Origin: CAIWHR01 sp963726775
GTDB taxonomy: Bacteria; Pseudomonadota; Gammaproteobacteria; Burkholderiales; Casimicrobiaceae
Direction: 5' to 3'
Length of the DNA stretch: 64,000 bases
NCBI GenBank assembly: GCA_963726775.1
Contig: CAVSDL010000001.1
Coordinates: 1,240,001 to 1,304,000 of the forward strand
The translations under genes and the position numbers were made by a program. A model generated the notes under the pieces. It was not told the origin of the DNA and did not search any database. It was given only the letters and a program-made list of their open reading frames with translations. Shown one piece after another: positions 62,703 to 64,000 of this stretch; the stretch's first letter is position 1, and every line of letters starts with the position of its first letter.

Positions 62703-63950
62703 TCAGATCACCTTTTCGGCGCGCAGCGCCGCGACTTCATCCTTGCCGTACCCGAGCTCCGCCAGCACCTCGTCGGTGTGCTCGCCGAGGAGCGGCGACC
62801 GTTTCACGTCGGACGCGCTGTCGGACATCTTGATCGGATTGCCGACGGACAGATACTTGCCGCGCGTCGGGTGATCGACCTCGACGACCGTTCCGGTCTT
62901 GCGCAGCGACGGTTCCTCGGCGATCTCCTTCATCGACAGAATCGGTCCGCACGGAATGTCGTGCTTGTTCAGGATGTCCATCGCCTCGAACTTGGTCTTG
63001 GTCTTGGTCCATTCCTCGATCTGACCGAAGATCTCCATCAGGTGCGGCAGGCGTCCCTTGGGTGTCGCATACCGTGGATCGGTCAGCCACTCGGCCTTGC
63101 CTATCACCTCGCAAATGTCCTTCCAGACGGGCGCCTGCGTGATGAAATAGATGTACGCGTTGGGGTCGGTCTCCCAGCCTTTGCATTTCAGGATCCACCC
63201 CGGCTGGCCGCCTCCGGAGGCGTTACCGGCACGCGGCACGGCGTCGCCGAACGCGCCGTTCGGATACTGCGGGTATTCCTCCATGACGCCGGTGCGCGCC
63301 AGCCGCTGCTGGTCTCGGAGCTTGACCCGGCAGAGATTGAGAACACCGTCCTGCATGGCAGCCAGCACCTTCTGTCCGCGTCCCGTGGTCTTGCGCTGGT
63401 AGAGGGCGGCGACGATGCCCAGCGCCAGGTGCAATCCCGTGCCGCTGTCGCCGATCTGCGCGCCGGTCACGAGAGGCGGACCGTCGTCGAAGCCAGTCGT
63501 CGACGCCGAGCCACCGGCGCACTGGGCGACGTTCTCGTAGACCTTGCAGTCCTCGTACGGGCCGGGGCCGAAGCCCTTGACGGAAGCCACGATCATCTTC
63601 GGGTTGAGTTCCTGGATGCGCTCCCAGGTGAAGCCCATCCGGTCGAGCGCACCGGGGGCGAAATTCTCGACCAGCACGTCGCATTTCCTGACCAGCGCCT
63701 CGATGATTCCCTTGCCTTTCGGGTTCTTGGCATCGATCGTGATCGAGCGCTTGTTGTGGTTCAGCATCGTGAAATAGAGGCTGTCCACGCCCGGGATGTC
63801 GCGCAGCTGCCCGCGCGTGATATCGCCCTCCCCGGCGCGTTCCACCTTGATCACGTCGGCGCCCAGCCACGCGAGCAGCTGCGTGCACGTCGGCCCCGAT
63901 TGCACGTGGGTGAAGTCCAGGATGCGGACGCCGTCCAATGCCTTGCTCAT
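62703..63950 (-). CDS. frc: Formyl-CoA:oxalate CoA-transferase (YfdW/Frc type)
   Basis: This 415-residue class III CoA-transferase moves CoA between formyl-CoA and oxalate, yielding oxalyl-CoA. The catalytic Asp168 lies in IGDSGTG. The block EEYPQYPNGAFGDAVPR and the glycine loop SGGGQPGW are as in E. coli YfdW, with Ser replacing the first Gly of the loop. Residue 48 is Gln (TRGQLRD), the YfdW-like state, rather than the Trp of Oxalobacter Frc. No oxalyl-CoA decarboxylase gene is in view; it could lie past the right edge. Confidence 0.93.
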   Translation of the reverse strand: MSKALDGVRILDFTHVQSGPTCTQLLAWLGADVIKVERAGEGDITRGQLRDIPGVDSLYFTMLNHNKRSITIDAKNPKGKGIIEALVRKCDVLVENFAPGALDRMGFTWERIQELNPKMIVASVKGFGPGPYEDCKVYENVAQCAGGSASTTGFDDGPPLVTGAQIGDSGTGLHLALGIVAALYQRKTTGRGQKVLAAMQDGVLNLCRVKLRDQQRLARTGVMEEYPQYPNGAFGDAVPRAGNASGGGQPGWILKCKGWETDPNAYIYFITQAPVWKDICEVIGKAEWLTDPRYATPKGRLPHLMEIFGQIEEWTKTKTKFEAMDILNKHDIPCGPILSMKEIAEEPSLRKTGTVVEVDHPTRGKYLSVGNPIKMSDSASDVKRSPLLGEHTDEVLAELGYGKDEVAALRAEKVI

Positions 63951-64000
63951 TTCGTTCCCCTATGCATTGCCGTTATTTGTGCGATCGCGCGGAAGACGCG

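Overview
The window is a GC-rich bacterial chromosome segment, most likely from a betaproteobacterium (inference). The evidence is gene order and content: glyQ-glyS-gmhB-plsC, phoH-ybeY-corC-lnt, cyaY facing lptM-lysA, greB followed by zapA and a 6S RNA, a polyhydroxyalkanoate-system protein, and a PsrA-type fatty-acid regulator. I see no rRNA, tRNA, CRISPR array, insertion sequence or prophage.

Layout. 1-4.7 kb: a GMC oxidoreductase (cut by the left edge) with its small companion, a conserved protein of unknown function, a PHA-system protein and an EamA transporter. 5.0-20.0 kb: a nearly complete fatty-acid uptake and beta-oxidation cluster (psrA, fadE, fadI, fadJ, fadD, a thioesterase, fadL, fadN, fadA). 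A PsrA-type operator overlaps the psrA promoter. Palindromic repeat elements lie between the last fad genes, and one was tandemly duplicated together with the 3' end of fadA. 20.3-26.6 kb: small conserved genes, rnhA, a methyltransferase, a decayed gloB joined in frame to mltD, and a histone-H1-like protein. 26.9-42.4 kb: housekeeping genes on the minus strand (lysA, lptM, a YgjP-type hydrolase, plsC, gmhB, glyS, glyQ, lnt, corC, ybeY, phoH, miaB) with cyaY opposite. A large lipoprotein zinc protease sits between phoH and miaB. 42.5-47.5 kb: vitamin B12 uptake, with a cobalamin riboswitch before btuB-btuF and btuC-btuD facing them. 47.7-49.2 kb: greB, a coiled-coil protein, zapA and 6S RNA.

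49.4-57.4 kb is the most unusual part. A remnant of a nucleotide cyclase is followed by a GAF/PP2C/HATPase regulator, a STAS protein, an ECF sigma factor and a frameshifted anti-sigma gene. That gene reads in frame into a membrane segment and an export-side tail of 37 four-residue repeats. Next come a 978-residue signal-peptide protein (HExxH peptidase, beta-propeller, probable beta-barrel) and a PrsW-family intramembrane protease. PrsW in Bacillus cleaves a membrane-anchored anti-sigma factor, so a sigma, a possible membrane-anchored anti-sigma, a possible envelope sensor and a possible site-1 protease lie together. I propose this as a candidate undescribed envelope-signalling system; the functional link is inference.

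57.6-63.95 kb: an EVE-domain protein, a TauE/SafE exporter, and a minus-strand group of a formyl-CoA:oxalate CoA-transferase (YfdW/Frc type), an ADP-forming-type CoA ligase and a malonyl-CoA-synthetase-like ligase. The last group suggests handling of short dicarboxylic acids such as oxalate or malonate.
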